30,178 bases of DNA, from the NCBI RefSeq assembly GCF_042434745.1, contig NZ_JBHLSS010000032.1, one strand, 5' to 3'. Numbering within the stretch: position 1 is the first letter of the stretch; each line of letters begins with the position of its first letter. A program made the translations under genes and the position numbers. The DNA comes from Azotobacter paspali. Lineage in GTDB: Bacteria; Pseudomonadota; Gammaproteobacteria; Pseudomonadales; Pseudomonadaceae. Below, one piece after another: positions 1 to 7,905 of this stretch. The notes beneath the pieces are model-generated. The model ran no database searches, was not told where the DNA came from, and was given only the letters and a program-made list of their open reading frames with translations.

Positions 1-104
1 GGGGCCGAAACAGGGACTGTCCGGCTACTCGGCAAGCAGCCATGCCAAGGATCACACAATCTTTCCAGTCTGGTATCAAACGAGCGCTCCATGCGATTGC
101 CCTG
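1..104. mobile_element. PRE palindromic element, right end only (left part outside window)
   Basis: These 104 bases match bases 15136-15239, the right end of PRE copy B, without gaps and with about five substitutions. The end reads GATTGCCCTG, the inverted form of the CAGGGCAATC terminus seen at the other copies. The left half lies outside the window, so the target duplication cannot be checked; the ten bases after the end are CGCGCAGGCG. No protein-coding content is credible here. Confidence 0.85.
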
Positions 105-344
105 CGCGCAGGCGTCGCCGCGGAAAGCGGGATGCGGTACATGCGATGGTTTCCATTTGTTGTTGTTGTCGGGAAGCCGCGCGGCGGTTGCCGGTGCGAG
201 GGCGTCCGGGACGGACTCCGGGGGCGCCTCCCGAGCGATCCTAGAGCGCCAAGCTTTCACTGCGCTTTCGCCACCGATCACGGCTGATCAACCGGGCTTC
301 GTGCCTGTACACTGGCCGGCACCCCCCAACCCGCGGAGATCGCC

Positions 345-1016
345 ATGCGCATTCTTTTGGTCGAGGATCACGCCCCGCTGGCCGACAGCGTGGCCCAGGC
401 GCTGCGCGCGACGGGGCTGACCGTGGATGTGCTGCACGACGGGGTGGCCGCCAACCTGGCGCTGTCCAGCGAAGATTTCACCCTGGTGGTGCTCGACGTC
501 GGCCTGCCGCGGCTCGACGGTTTCGAGGTGCTGGCGCGGCTGCGCGAGCGCGGCAACCGGGTGCCGGTGCTGATGCTCACCGCCCGCGCCGAGGTCAAGG
601 ATCGCGTGCAGGGGCTCAACCTCGGCGCCGACGACTACCTGGCTAAGCCCTTCGAACTGACCGAGCTGGAGGCGCGGGTCAAGGCCCTGTTGCGGCGCAG
701 CGTGCTCGGCGGCGAGCGCCAGCAGCGCTGCGGCGAGCTGGTCTACGACCTGGCCACCGGCCGCTTCGCGCTGGCCGGCGAGCCGCTCAACCTGACCGCC
801 CGCGAGCAGGCGGTGCTGAGCGTGCTGATCGCCCGGCCGGGACGGGTGATGAGCAAGGAGCAACTGGCTTCCCAGGTGTTCGGCCTGGACGACGAAGTCA
901 GCCCCGACGCCATCGAGATCTACATCCACCGCCTGCGCCGCAAGCTGGAGGCGAGCGGCGTGCGCATCGTCACCTTCCGCGGTCTCGGCTATCTGCTGGA
1001 AGCGCGCGGTGAATGA
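345..1016 (+). CDS. OmpR-family response regulator, TctD-like
   Basis: This is a 223-residue DNA-binding response regulator that would act as the cytoplasmic output of a two-component system. The receiver domain (about 1-115) has the acidic pair E7-D8, the phospho-acceptor D51 in VVLDVGLP, the TAR switch threonine near 79 and the lysine of AKPF near 101. The C-terminal winged-helix domain (about 130-220) ends in the usual YIHRLRRKLE and TFRGLGYLLE motifs. The start follows a GGAG at short spacing. Its stop overlaps the GTG start of the kinase gene, so the two are cotranscribed. The sequence resembles TctD/QmpR-type regulators, but no tricarboxylate transporter gene is nearby, so the stimulus is unknown. 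Confidence 0.93.
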   Translation: MRILLVEDHAPLADSVAQALRATGLTVDVLHDGVAANLALSSEDFTLVVLDVGLPRLDGFEVLARLRERGNRVPVLMLTARAEVKDRVQGLNLGADDYLAKPFELTELEARVKALLRRSVLGGERQQRCGELVYDLATGRFALAGEPLNLTAREQAVLSVLIARPGRVMSKEQLASQVFGLDDEVSPDAIEIYIHRLRRKLEASGVRIVTFRGLGYLLEARGE

Positions 1017-2433
1017 TGCGGGCGGCGACATCCGCGTCGACGGCAGCCTGCGCGGGCGCCTGCTGCGGCGCATGGCCGGGCTGCTGGCGGTACTGCTGGC
1101 GGTCAGCGGGCTGAGCGCCTACTCCAACGGCCGCCAGGCCGCCGACCGGGCCTACGACCGCACCCTGCTGGCCTCGGCGCGGAGCATCGCCGACGGCCTT
1201 TCCGAGGCCGACGGCGGCCTGCGCGCGGACATCCCCTATCTGGCCCTGGACAGCTTCGCCTTCGACAGCGCCGGGCGCATCTACTACCAGGTGCTGGATA
1301 TCCACGGGCAACTGCTGTCTGGCTACGAGAACCTGCCCGGCGCGCCGGCGAAGGTCCCGCTGACCCGCGACTATCCGGCCCTGGCGCGCTTCTACGACGC
1401 GCATTATCGAGGCCAGAACGTGCGGGTGGTCAGCCTGCAGCAGCCGGTCAGCGAAACCACCCTGAGCGGCATGGTGGAGATCCGCGTGGCCGAGACCGAG
1501 GAGGCGCGCGAACGCATGGCGCGCGGCCTGCTCGTCGACACCCTGCTGCGCATGGGCCTCCTGGCGGTCGGCGCGATGGCCCTGGCCTGGTTCGTGGTCA
1601 CCGCCGCGCTGCGCCCGCTGGAACGCCTGCGCCAGGCGGTGGAGGAGCGCAGCCCGGAAGACCTGCGGCCGCTGCCGCCGGTCACGGTGCAGCGCGAACT
1701 GCTGCCGCTGGTCTTTGCCCTGAACCTGTTCACCGGCCGCCTGCGCAGCCTGCTGGAGCGCCAGTCGCAGTTCATCGCCGACGCCGCCCATGAACTGCGC
1801 ACGCCGCTAGCGGCGCTCAAGGCGCGCCTCGAACTGGGCCTGCGCGAGCGCGAGCCGGACGCTTGGTACCGCACCCTGGAAGAGGTCCGGCAGAGCGGCG
1901 ACCGCCTTTCCCACCTGGCCAACCAGTTGCTCTCCTGGGCGCGCATCGAAAGCAGCGCCCAAGCCATCGCCGAGGGCGGCGCCGAGCCGATCGAGCTGGG
2001 CTCGCTGTGCCGCGAGCTGGGCCTGGCCCTGGCGCCCCTGGCCCATGCCCGCGGCGTGGCGCTGGCCTTCGAGGGGCCGGGCGAGGTCTGGGTGACGGGC
2101 GAACCGACGCTGCTCAACGAACTGCTCAGCAACCTGGTGGACAACGCCCTGGGGCACACCCCGGCGGGCGGCAACGTGACCCTGCGCGTCACCGCGCCGG
2201 CCGTGCTGGAGGTGGAGGACGACGGTCCGGGCATCCCGGAAAGCGCCCGGCAGAAGGTCTTCGAGCGCTTCCAGCGACTCGACCCGCAACGCGGCGGCGC
2301 GGGGCTCGGGCTGGCCATCGTCGGCGAGATCTGTCGCGCGCACCAGGCGGCGATCCGCTTGCTGGATGGCGCCGGCGGCGGGCTCAGGGTACGGATCGAG
2401 TTCCCGCCGGTGCGCCGAGTGGAGGAAGCGTAG
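1009..2433 (+). CDS. Sensor histidine kinase, TctE-like
   Basis: This is a 474-residue inner-membrane histidine kinase paired with the upstream regulator. It starts at GTG 1009, overlapping the regulator stop by eight bases. A first membrane helix spans about 21-40. The periplasmic part (about 41-175) resembles the 2CSK_N sensor domain of TctE-type kinases. A second helix spans about 180-200, followed by a short linker. The H-box FIADAAHELRTP places the phosphorylated histidine at 261. The N-box ELLSNLVDNA is at 371-380, and the G boxes are EDDGPGIP and GAGLGLAIV. Length and domain order are normal for the family and all catalytic motifs are present. The ligand cannot be predicted. Confidence 0.93.
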   Translation: MNDAGGDIRVDGSLRGRLLRRMAGLLAVLLAVSGLSAYSNGRQAADRAYDRTLLASARSIADGLSEADGGLRADIPYLALDSFAFDSAGRIYYQVLDIHGQLLSGYENLPGAPAKVPLTRDYPALARFYDAHYRGQNVRVVSLQQPVSETTLSGMVEIRVAETEEARERMARGLLVDTLLRMGLLAVGAMALAWFVVTAALRPLERLRQAVEERSPEDLRPLPPVTVQRELLPLVFALNLFTGRLRSLLERQSQFIADAAHELRTPLAALKARLELGLREREPDAWYRTLEEVRQSGDRLSHLANQLLSWARIESSAQAIAEGGAEPIELGSLCRELGLALAPLAHARGVALAFEGPGEVWVTGEPTLLNELLSNLVDNALGHTPAGGNVTLRVTAPAVLEVEDDGPGIPESARQKVFERFQRLDPQRGGAGLGLAIVGEICRAHQAAIRLLDGAGGGLRVRIEFPPVRRVEEA

Positions 2434-2439
2434 GGGCGC

Positions 2440-2660
2440 GATGGAATTATATATGATTTGGAATATATTAAGTCTTTCAGAGTGCTTTTTAGAATAAAAA
2501 CCACATGATTTTGCAATATTTTCCTTATAGTTAACGGTGAATAACCGGAATGGCGCTTATTCGAGCAGTGCCGAACGCTTAGAATCACTCTCAGAGCGAT
2601 GGAAAAGAATCGCCCGAAAAAGAAAGAGCCAGCCTTATTGAAACAACAGGTATCGCCGGG
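2440..2660. other. AT-rich intergenic segment
   Basis: This stretch between the kinase and the DUF2790-like gene is much richer in A and T than its surroundings, for example ATATATGATTTGG and AATATTTTCC. No coding frame or clear hairpin is seen. It may hold the promoter of the downstream secreted-protein gene or be H-NS/MvaT-type bound DNA; neither is shown by the sequence alone. Confidence 0.5.
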
Positions 2661-2707
2661 AAAACCCGTTGAAGGGACCGGCTTGCCTGATGCAATGGGA
2701 GAAAACC

Positions 2708-3019
2708 ATGAAATCCTTGGCTGTTCTGATGATGGCCGCGGTTCCCTTTATGGCCATGAGTAATCTGGTCGATGCCGCCGAAGAGGAACCCGACCCGCTG
2801 ACCGCCGACCTTCAACTTGTCCAGCCCGACCACGGCGAAGATGTCGCCGAAGTTCATGACTACGAGGCTGGCGAGAAACTGGATGTGCACAAAATCATTT
2901 CCATCCAAAGCGACTCGTCGGTCTGTGGCGTGACTCCGGCTGTCATGACTTATAAAGATTCCCATAGTGCGACGCACGTTATGCGTTATCAGGTCATGGG
3001 CGGCGGTTGCCAGGGCTGA
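2708..3019 (+). CDS. Small exported protein, DUF2790-like
   Basis: This is a 103-residue protein with a signal peptide (MKSLAVLMMAAVPFMAMSN, cleavage expected near AA-EEE). The start chosen is ATG 2708 behind GGGAG; an upstream in-frame ATG at 2669 would put 13 residues before the signal peptide and is less likely. The mature part has a lysine-leucine-aspartate 'KLDVHKIISI' segment, a C-G-V motif, 'MTYKDS' and a terminal 'RYQVMGGGC'. This pattern is typical of the short DUF2790 proteins of Pseudomonas, whose function is not established. The two cysteines could form a disulfide in the periplasm. It appears to be monocistronic. Confidence 0.8.
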   Translation: MKSLAVLMMAAVPFMAMSNLVDAAEEEPDPLTADLQLVQPDHGEDVAEVHDYEAGEKLDVHKIISIQSDSSVCGVTPAVMTYKDSHSATHVMRYQVMGGGCQG

Positions 3020-3329
3020 GGTCCGCGCTTTCGTGCTCGACCGCTTTTGATTAGAGATATTCCTGCGGCCTGTTGCGCAATGTTGCAGTGACAGTGACTT
3101 GCAAGTTCGATACTCCGAAAGGCCGGGGGAGTTCCATAGCCCTGGCCTTCGTTCGTCGTTACATAACTTCCAGCTATTCCCGCGCATAACTTTTTCGTCG
3201 TCCTCGAAACTTCATTGCGCATGATCGAGTGTGGGCATGATATTTATCGGCGGCTCTCCATTAAGTAATGTTTCAGCTTGCGCTGATATTGAAGTGCATG
3301 TCTTGCAGAGTTCTTTTCTTTGCTTCTGG
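3020..3329. other. Intergenic, no gene recognised
   Basis: No convincing coding frame is seen. An imperfect GC-rich hairpin, AAGGCCGGGG paired with CCCTGGCCTT around 3118-3155, could terminate the DUF2790-like gene, but it has no clear T-run. Confidence 0.4.
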
Positions 3330-4074
3330 AGAGTTGCGGTGAATTCGCCGCGGCCTATATGTTTATGGCCTGTCGTGGGTCTGTTGTCGTCCGCTGTCGG
3401 ATCGGTCGCGCTGGCATCGTCCGGCGAAACGGCGCCCATTCGGAAATTTTGGAACCGATGGTCTTCGATATGATGCGTCCGCTCGGTGCACGGCAGGGCG
3501 AACTGGAGGCCGATGTACTGGCGACCGGCCCGCTGTCGGAATCCGATCAACGAACCGACTGGACGCCGGAGGCGGAATATGCCTTTGCCGAAGGCTAGGC
3601 CGTCGAGTTCGAGTTTCCTTCGAGGACGATCGGCTGAGCGAATACAAGGTGGGCGTGCAGGCCACGCTCGGCGCCTTCAATCAGGGCCGTTCCGCCTTGG
3701 CGTTCAATACGTGAATATCTACGAGCGCGAGCACCACAAATACTTCAACACCCTGATCTATACGCTGGGCCACTGCTTCGGCACGCGCTGGAGAGCATGA
3801 GCATGATCGGCCTCGCCGATATCGGTTGGTCCGGCTCCGGCAGGCGCAACCACCCGATCGTCAACCATTCGATTTTCTTCGATGCGGCCGAAAACACGGT
3901 CCTCGACGTCGAACTCAATTATCGGAGCGGCCATGACGGCCATGTCCTGCTGATGCCCCAGATCCACCACCGGCTGACCCGCACGGTGAATCTCCAGTTC
4001 GGCATCGACGTCGCAAGGCGCGCGGCGAATCGGCGTTCCCCGAGGCCGGCCTGCGCATCGTGCGGCAGTTCTGA
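3330..4074 (+). pseudogene. Decayed exported protein gene, probably beta-barrel-like
   Basis: Coherent protein fragments lie in successive plus-strand frames and run into each other. They are a signal-peptide-like segment (LWPVVGLLSSAVGSVALAS), then EPMVFDMMRPLGARQGELEADVL and DWTPEAEYAFAEG up to an in-frame TAG at 3596. These are followed by AVEFEFP, then FEDDRLSEYKVGVQATLGAF in another frame, then GTRWRAMSMIGLADIGWSG through VNLQFGIDVA, and finally a fragment ending EAGLRIVRQF at a TGA at 4072-4074. At least one stop and two or three frameshifts break the gene. Repeated short amphipathic strands and a C-terminal phenylalanine suggest an outer-membrane barrel. That is inference; I cannot name the family. 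Confidence 0.6.
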
Positions 4075-4392
4075 AGGCCCCGTGCCGGCCGGGCTCCGGC
4101 GCGCCGACGGCGCCTCGGCCCGGTCGGGGAAAGGTTTTCGCACGCCCACCCCTTCGATCCAAAAGAACTCGAAAGGCTTCCGTGGGTCGGAAGGAAGCGG
4201 CACTGGTTCGGTGCCGCTCCGAGGTATCCCCGGCGCCCCTGGATATGGGAAGCCCGGCAGGTACCGAGGTGTAGCGTTCAGGTAATCGCGACAATGTTGT
4301 GGGTCGGGATAGCGTGTTGGGAAAATCGGCTGTTTCCGTCCCTTTCTTTCTCATTGCGTCTGAGTACGCATTCTGAATACGGAAGTAGATAA
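4075..4392. other. Intergenic region upstream of the epimerase gene
   Basis: No gene is seen. A perfect 8-bp stem (AGCGGCAC with GTGCCGCT, about 4196-4218) is present without a T-run. The 100 bases before the epimerase ATG are less GC-rich than the surroundings and probably contain its promoter, but I cannot place the elements with confidence. Confidence 0.4.
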
Positions 4393-5991
4393 ATGGATTT
4401 CGATGTCAAGGATTTCGGAGCACAGGGCGATGGCGTCAGCAACGATCGGACAGCCATCCAGGCGGCGATCGATGCTGCCCACGCGGCCGGCGGCGGCACC
4501 GTCCACTTGCCGGCTGGCGAGTATCGAGTTGGCGGCGGCGAACGGGGAGTGGAAGGCGCGCTGCTGATGAAGAACAATGTCTACCTGGCGGGCGCCGGCA
4601 TGGGCCAAACCGTCATCAAGCTACTCGATGGCTGGAACAACGATGTCAACGGCATGATTCGCTCGTCCGGCGGCGAGGAGACGCACGACTTCGGCGTCCG
4701 CGACCTGACCCTCGACGGCAACCGTGACAACAATCCAGAAGGCACGGTGTTCGGCTTCTATACCGGCTACAAGTACGGCACCGGCGCCGACCGCAATGTC
4801 CTCGTCGAGCGGGTGGAGGCCCGCGAGATGTCCGGCTACGGCTTCGACCCGCACGCACGCACCATCAACCTGGTGATCCGCGACAGCGTGGCCCACGACA
4901 ACGGCTTCGTTGGTTTCGTCGCCGATCACCAGATCGACGGCGCGTTCGAGAACAACATCGCTTACAACAACGACCTCCACGGTTTCAACGTGGTCACCAG
5001 CAGCCACGACTTCACCCTGAAAGGCAACATTGCCTACGGCAATGGCGCCGCCGGCCTGGTGGTGCAGCGCGGCTCGTACGACGTGCCCCTCGCCTACAAC
5101 ATCCTGATCGACGGCGGCTCCTACTACGACAACGCTCTGGAAGGCGTGCTGATCAAGCTGAGCCACGATGTCATCCTGCAGGACGCCCATATCTACAACA
5201 ACGGCACGGCCGGCGTGCGCATCGCCGGTGCGCAGGACGTGCAGATCCTGGACAACCATATCCACGATAACGTGCAGAACGGCACTTACCCGGAAGTCCT
5301 CCTGCAGGCCTTCGACGATTCCAGCATCACGGGGAATGTCTACGAAACGCTGAACACCCTGATCGAGGACAACGTCATCACCACTTCGGGCGACGCCACC
5401 TACGTCGTGCAGGAGCGCAACGATGGCAGCGACTACACCACGCTTCGCGATAACAACATCAGCGGCGGGCAGATCGCCTCGGTGCGGCTCTCCGGCGCCC
5501 ACTCGTCCAGCGGGCCTCTGCGCGGCACGGACGGCGACGACAGGCTGATCGGCGGCGCGGCCAACGAGCAGCTTCTCGGCGGCGACGGCGACGATCTACT
5601 CGACGGCGGTGCCGGGGTCGACCGGCTGACCGGCGGCGATGGGGCCGATATCTTCCGCTTCTCCGCGCTCGACGACAGCTACCGCACTGCCAGCGAAAGC
5701 TTCGTCGATCGGATTTTCGACTTCGAGGTCGGTACGGATCGTATCGACCTTTCGGCGCTCGGCTTCAGCGGGCTGGGCAACGGTCTCGACGACACGCTAG
5801 CCGTACAGGTGAACAGTGCCGGCACACGGACGTACTTGAAGAGTTTCGAGGCAAATGCCGCGGGCGAGCGCTTCGAGATCGTCCTGGAGGGCAACTACGC
5901 GGGGCTGGACGAATCCAGCTTTATCTTCGACGACAGCGCCACGCAGCTTGCGCTGGTAGGCAGTGCTCCGCAGACCGACTTGAGCGTCTGA
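4393..5991 (+). CDS. algE: Secreted mannuronan C5-epimerase, AlgE type (one A module, one R module)
   Basis: This enzyme converts beta-D-mannuronate to alpha-L-guluronate in alginate polymer outside the cell. The 532-residue protein has an A module (about 1-377) that begins like known AlgE proteins (MDFDVKDFGAQGDGVSND) and contains right-handed beta-helix strands. The catalytic residues sit at the same numbers as in AlgE4: Tyr149, Asp152 and His154 in YGFDPH, and Asp178 in FVADHQ. A single R module follows, with calcium-binding nonapeptides such as GTDGDDRLI, GGDGDDLLD and GGDGADIFR (about 379-425). There is no N-terminal signal peptide, consistent with type I secretion through the C-terminus. 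The A-R layout resembles AlgE4. The gene stands alone, without neighbouring epimerase paralogues in this window, between a decayed gene and mobile DNA. It looks intact. Confidence 0.95.
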   Translation: MDFDVKDFGAQGDGVSNDRTAIQAAIDAAHAAGGGTVHLPAGEYRVGGGERGVEGALLMKNNVYLAGAGMGQTVIKLLDGWNNDVNGMIRSSGGEETHDFGVRDLTLDGNRDNNPEGTVFGFYTGYKYGTGADRNVLVERVEAREMSGYGFDPHARTINLVIRDSVAHDNGFVGFVADHQIDGAFENNIAYNNDLHGFNVVTSSHDFTLKGNIAYGNGAAGLVVQRGSYDVPLAYNILIDGGSYYDNALEGVLIKLSHDVILQDAHIYNNGTAGVRIAGAQDVQILDNHIHDNVQNGTYPEVLLQAFDDSSITGNVYETLNTLIEDNVITTSGDATYVVQERNDGSDYTTLRDNNISGGQIASVRLSGAHSSSGPLRGTDGDDRLIGGAANEQLLGGDGDDLLDGGAGVDRLTGGDGADIFRFSALDDSYRTASESFVDRIFDFEVGTDRIDLSALGFSGLGNGLDDTLAVQVNSAGTRTYLKSFEANAAGERFEIVLEGNYAGLDESSFIFDDSATQLALVGSAPQTDLSV

Positions 5992-6008
5992 CATATCCCT
6001 CGTGGGGC

Positions 6009-6035
6009 GGCCTCGCCGGCGGCGCCGGTGAGGTC
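6009..6035 (+). terminator. Possible terminator hairpin after the epimerase gene
   Basis: GGCCTCGCCGG pairs with CCGGTGAGGTC (11 pairs, two of them G-T) around a five-base loop, about 20 bases after the epimerase stop. There is no downstream T-run, so intrinsic termination is only possible. Confidence 0.4.
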
Positions 6036-6056
6036 GGGCAGTGGACGGGCGCCTGT

Positions 6057-6231
6057 TTAGTTGATGCTGTAGCCCCGTCCACTCAGGCAGGCGCCCAGCG
6101 CCCGCCGGTAGTCGTCGGAGGTGGCGACCGCCGGCGCCTGGATCGCGGTGGAGGGGTCGAAGCCGCTCCGGTTGACCGCCCAGCGGTGGCACTCGAGAGG
6201 TCGCGCCCCTGCTGGTCCTATCGGTTCGCGC
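6057..6231 (-). pseudogene. C-terminal remnant of a small protein gene, cut by PRE copy A
   Basis: On the minus strand the sequence ends CHRWAVNRSGFDPSTA ... DDYRRALGACLSGRGYSIN and a TAA. This pattern is common at the C-terminus of small Pseudomonas lipoprotein-like proteins, with a Cys-x-x-Trp-Ala and a 'GRGYS' tail. The upstream part is separated by PRE copy A. If the element and one target duplicate are removed, the frame would continue to a GTG near 7000 (reading VVQQGRREPIG), giving only about 65 codons. The gene was therefore probably already shortened. No function can be assigned. Confidence 0.5.
6221..6230. repeat. 10-bp target duplication, left of PRE copy A
   Basis: TCGGTTCGCG directly precedes the left end of PRE copy A and is repeated exactly at 6962-6971 directly after its right end. 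Confidence 0.9.
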
Positions 6232-6961
6232 AGGGCAATCGCATGAAATGCCTGCCCGATACTGGGCTGGAAAGGTTGTGTGCTTGGTCGTTCCGGCATG
6301 GTCTTCAGATCCAGTGCATTGGCTGCTTGCCGAGTGGTCGGATACCTTCTGTTTCGGCCCCCGGCCGAGACACTTTTTCTTGCCTGGCCAAGAAAAAGTA
6401 ACCCAAAAGAAGGCCACCCCCTCATCCGGCCCTACGCTTCGCTCCGGGTTCCCTCCCTGCATCGCCGCTCCAGGGGCTCGCCGCGCAGGGCCATTCATGG
6501 CCCATCGCGGCTCTCGCGGCATCCTTGCCGCTCGACCCCTTCCACGACGATTCCGCTCGGCCTCCTGAAGGGGGCATCCGGCGCGGCCTGACGGGTCGTG
6601 CCACAAGAGCGAAAGCGCTTTCAGGCAACCCGGAGCCCGACTCCCGTTCAGAAGGCCGAGCGCAGGCGTCGCGTAGAGGGGCGAGCCGCAGGGAGGCGGC
6701 GAGAGTCGTACGAGGGGCATGGATGCCCCTTGTGCGACGACCCTCGGAGCGGCGCCGGAGCGAGGGAACCCCGGCGTAGCCGGGGCCGAATGACCGGGCG
6801 CGCTTTCTCTTTGGTTAGTTTCTCTTTGAGCGCGCAAAGAGAAAGTGACTCGGCCGGGGGGCCGAAACAGGAAGTATCCAGCCCCTCGGCAAGCAGCCAT
6901 GCCAAGGCTCACACAACCTTTCTAGTCCAGTATCGAGCGAGCGCTTCATGCGATTGCCCTG
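6231..6961. mobile_element. PRE copy A, 731-bp palindromic non-autonomous element
   Basis: The ends are perfect 17-bp inverted repeats (CAGGGCAATCGCATGAA), and similarity continues inward through arms of well over 100 bp. The arms include the segment 'TTGTGTG ... GGCTGCTTGCCGAG' and a strong hairpin of CTTTTTCTTG with CAAGAAAAAG at about 6372-6398. The right arm has another hairpin built from GCGCGC flanked by TCTCTTT/AAAGAGA. The element is bounded by the 10-bp direct repeat TCGGTTCGCG. The core is about 200 bp longer than in copy B, and the arm types are swapped, so it lies in the opposite orientation. Several short open frames exist but look like artefacts of the repeat. No transposase is encoded; it is probably mobilised in trans. 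Confidence 0.88.
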
Positions 6962-6971
6962 TCGGTTCGCG
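6962..6971. repeat. 10-bp target duplication, right of PRE copy A
   Basis: TCGGTTCGCG is an exact copy of 6221-6230. Confidence 0.9.
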
Positions 6972-7038
6972 CCGGCCCTGCTGAACCACCTGCGGTCGGT
7001 GCTACTATGCCGGACTTCCCCGGAACCGCCGCTGACCG

Positions 7039-7725
7039 ATGGACTACCGCCAGCCCAACCCCCGCAAGAGCCAGCACGCCCGCATCGTGCACGAACTCGG
7101 TCACCTGATCGTCTCCGGCCGTCTCAAGTCCGAGGAGCGGTTGCCTACCGAGGCGCAGCTCTGCGCGGACTACAATGTCAGTCGCACGGTGCTGCGCGAG
7201 GCGCCCTGGGTATTGGTGGCCAAGGGACTGGTCTAGTCCAAGCCGCGCGTCGGCAGCGTGGTGCGGCCGCGCCGCGACTAGCACCTGCTCGACCCGGACG
7301 TACCGCACTGGCTGATGCAGAGCAGCCCGCAGGGCGAGTTCTTCGACAAGCTGTCCAGCGTGCGCTGCATCATCGAGCCGGCTTCGGCCGCGCTGGCTGC
7401 GGTCGGCGCCACCCCCGAGGATCTCGAAGCCATCGCCGAGGCCTGCGCATGGAGGCGGCCAAGAGCCCGGAGAGTTTCCTGGAGCCCGACCTGGACTTTC
7501 ATAACCGCATCGCCGAGGCCACCCATAACGAGCTGCTGGCGCACCTGTGCAACATGTTCTCGCTGAGTCGATGACCCATTCCAACCGACGGCCCAATCTC
7601 CACGAACTGGCCCTGCCGCGGCACAAGGCGATCCTCACCGCTATCCGGAACCGCGACACCCTGGGGGCGCGGCATGCCTCGCTGGTCCAAGTGGAGGACG
7701 CGCGCGTCGCTGGGCGAGGATTTTC
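7039..7725 (+). pseudogene. Decayed GntR/FadR-family regulator (DgoR-like)
   Basis: The N-terminus (MDYRQPNPRKSQHARIVHELGHLIVSGRL, LPTEAQLCADYNVSRTVLREA) is a clear GntR winged-helix domain. An amber codon at 7234 interrupts VAKGLV*SKPRVGSVV, and a second at 7279 interrupts RPRRD*HLLDPDVPHWL. The FCD ligand-binding domain continues (SSVRCIIEPASAAL ... EDLEAIAEAC). It changes frame near 7447 (MEAAKSPESFLEPDLDFHNRIAEATHNELLAHLCNMFSLS) and again near 7565 (NLHELALPRHKAILTAIRNRDTLGARHASLVQVEDAR). The order matches sugar-acid regulators such as DgoR. It cannot make a working regulator. It precedes a periplasmic sugar-binding-type gene that it may once have controlled. Confidence 0.88.
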
Positions 7726-7905
7726 CGCTATAGCCTTCGTCCGGGACGCCATGCCGTCCGACGAGGGCGTGGGTTGCGCAATTGCAGCATGGCGCGGTCT
7801 TATAATCAGGCTCGTCCCCGCTCCACGCATCGGTGGACGACATCGGTTCGCCCCATCCGAATAGCTCCGTTCGGCTCGTTGGAACGGCAAGGCAAGGGAT
7901 TCACC

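Noticed and set aside
288..1073. Long minus-strand open frame opposite the response regulator
   Set aside because: It is rich in Gln, Ala, Arg and His with no motif, and is a shadow of the clear OmpR-family gene on the other strand.
1404..2588. 394-codon minus-strand frame under the histidine kinase
   Set aside because: Serine- and arginine-rich shadow; all kinase motifs are in the plus strand.
5797..6912. 371-codon minus-strand frame across the end of algE and PRE copy A
   Set aside because: It runs through a repeat element and two unrelated segments; the similar 'GWPSFGLLF' frames in both PRE copies are products of the repeat, not genes.
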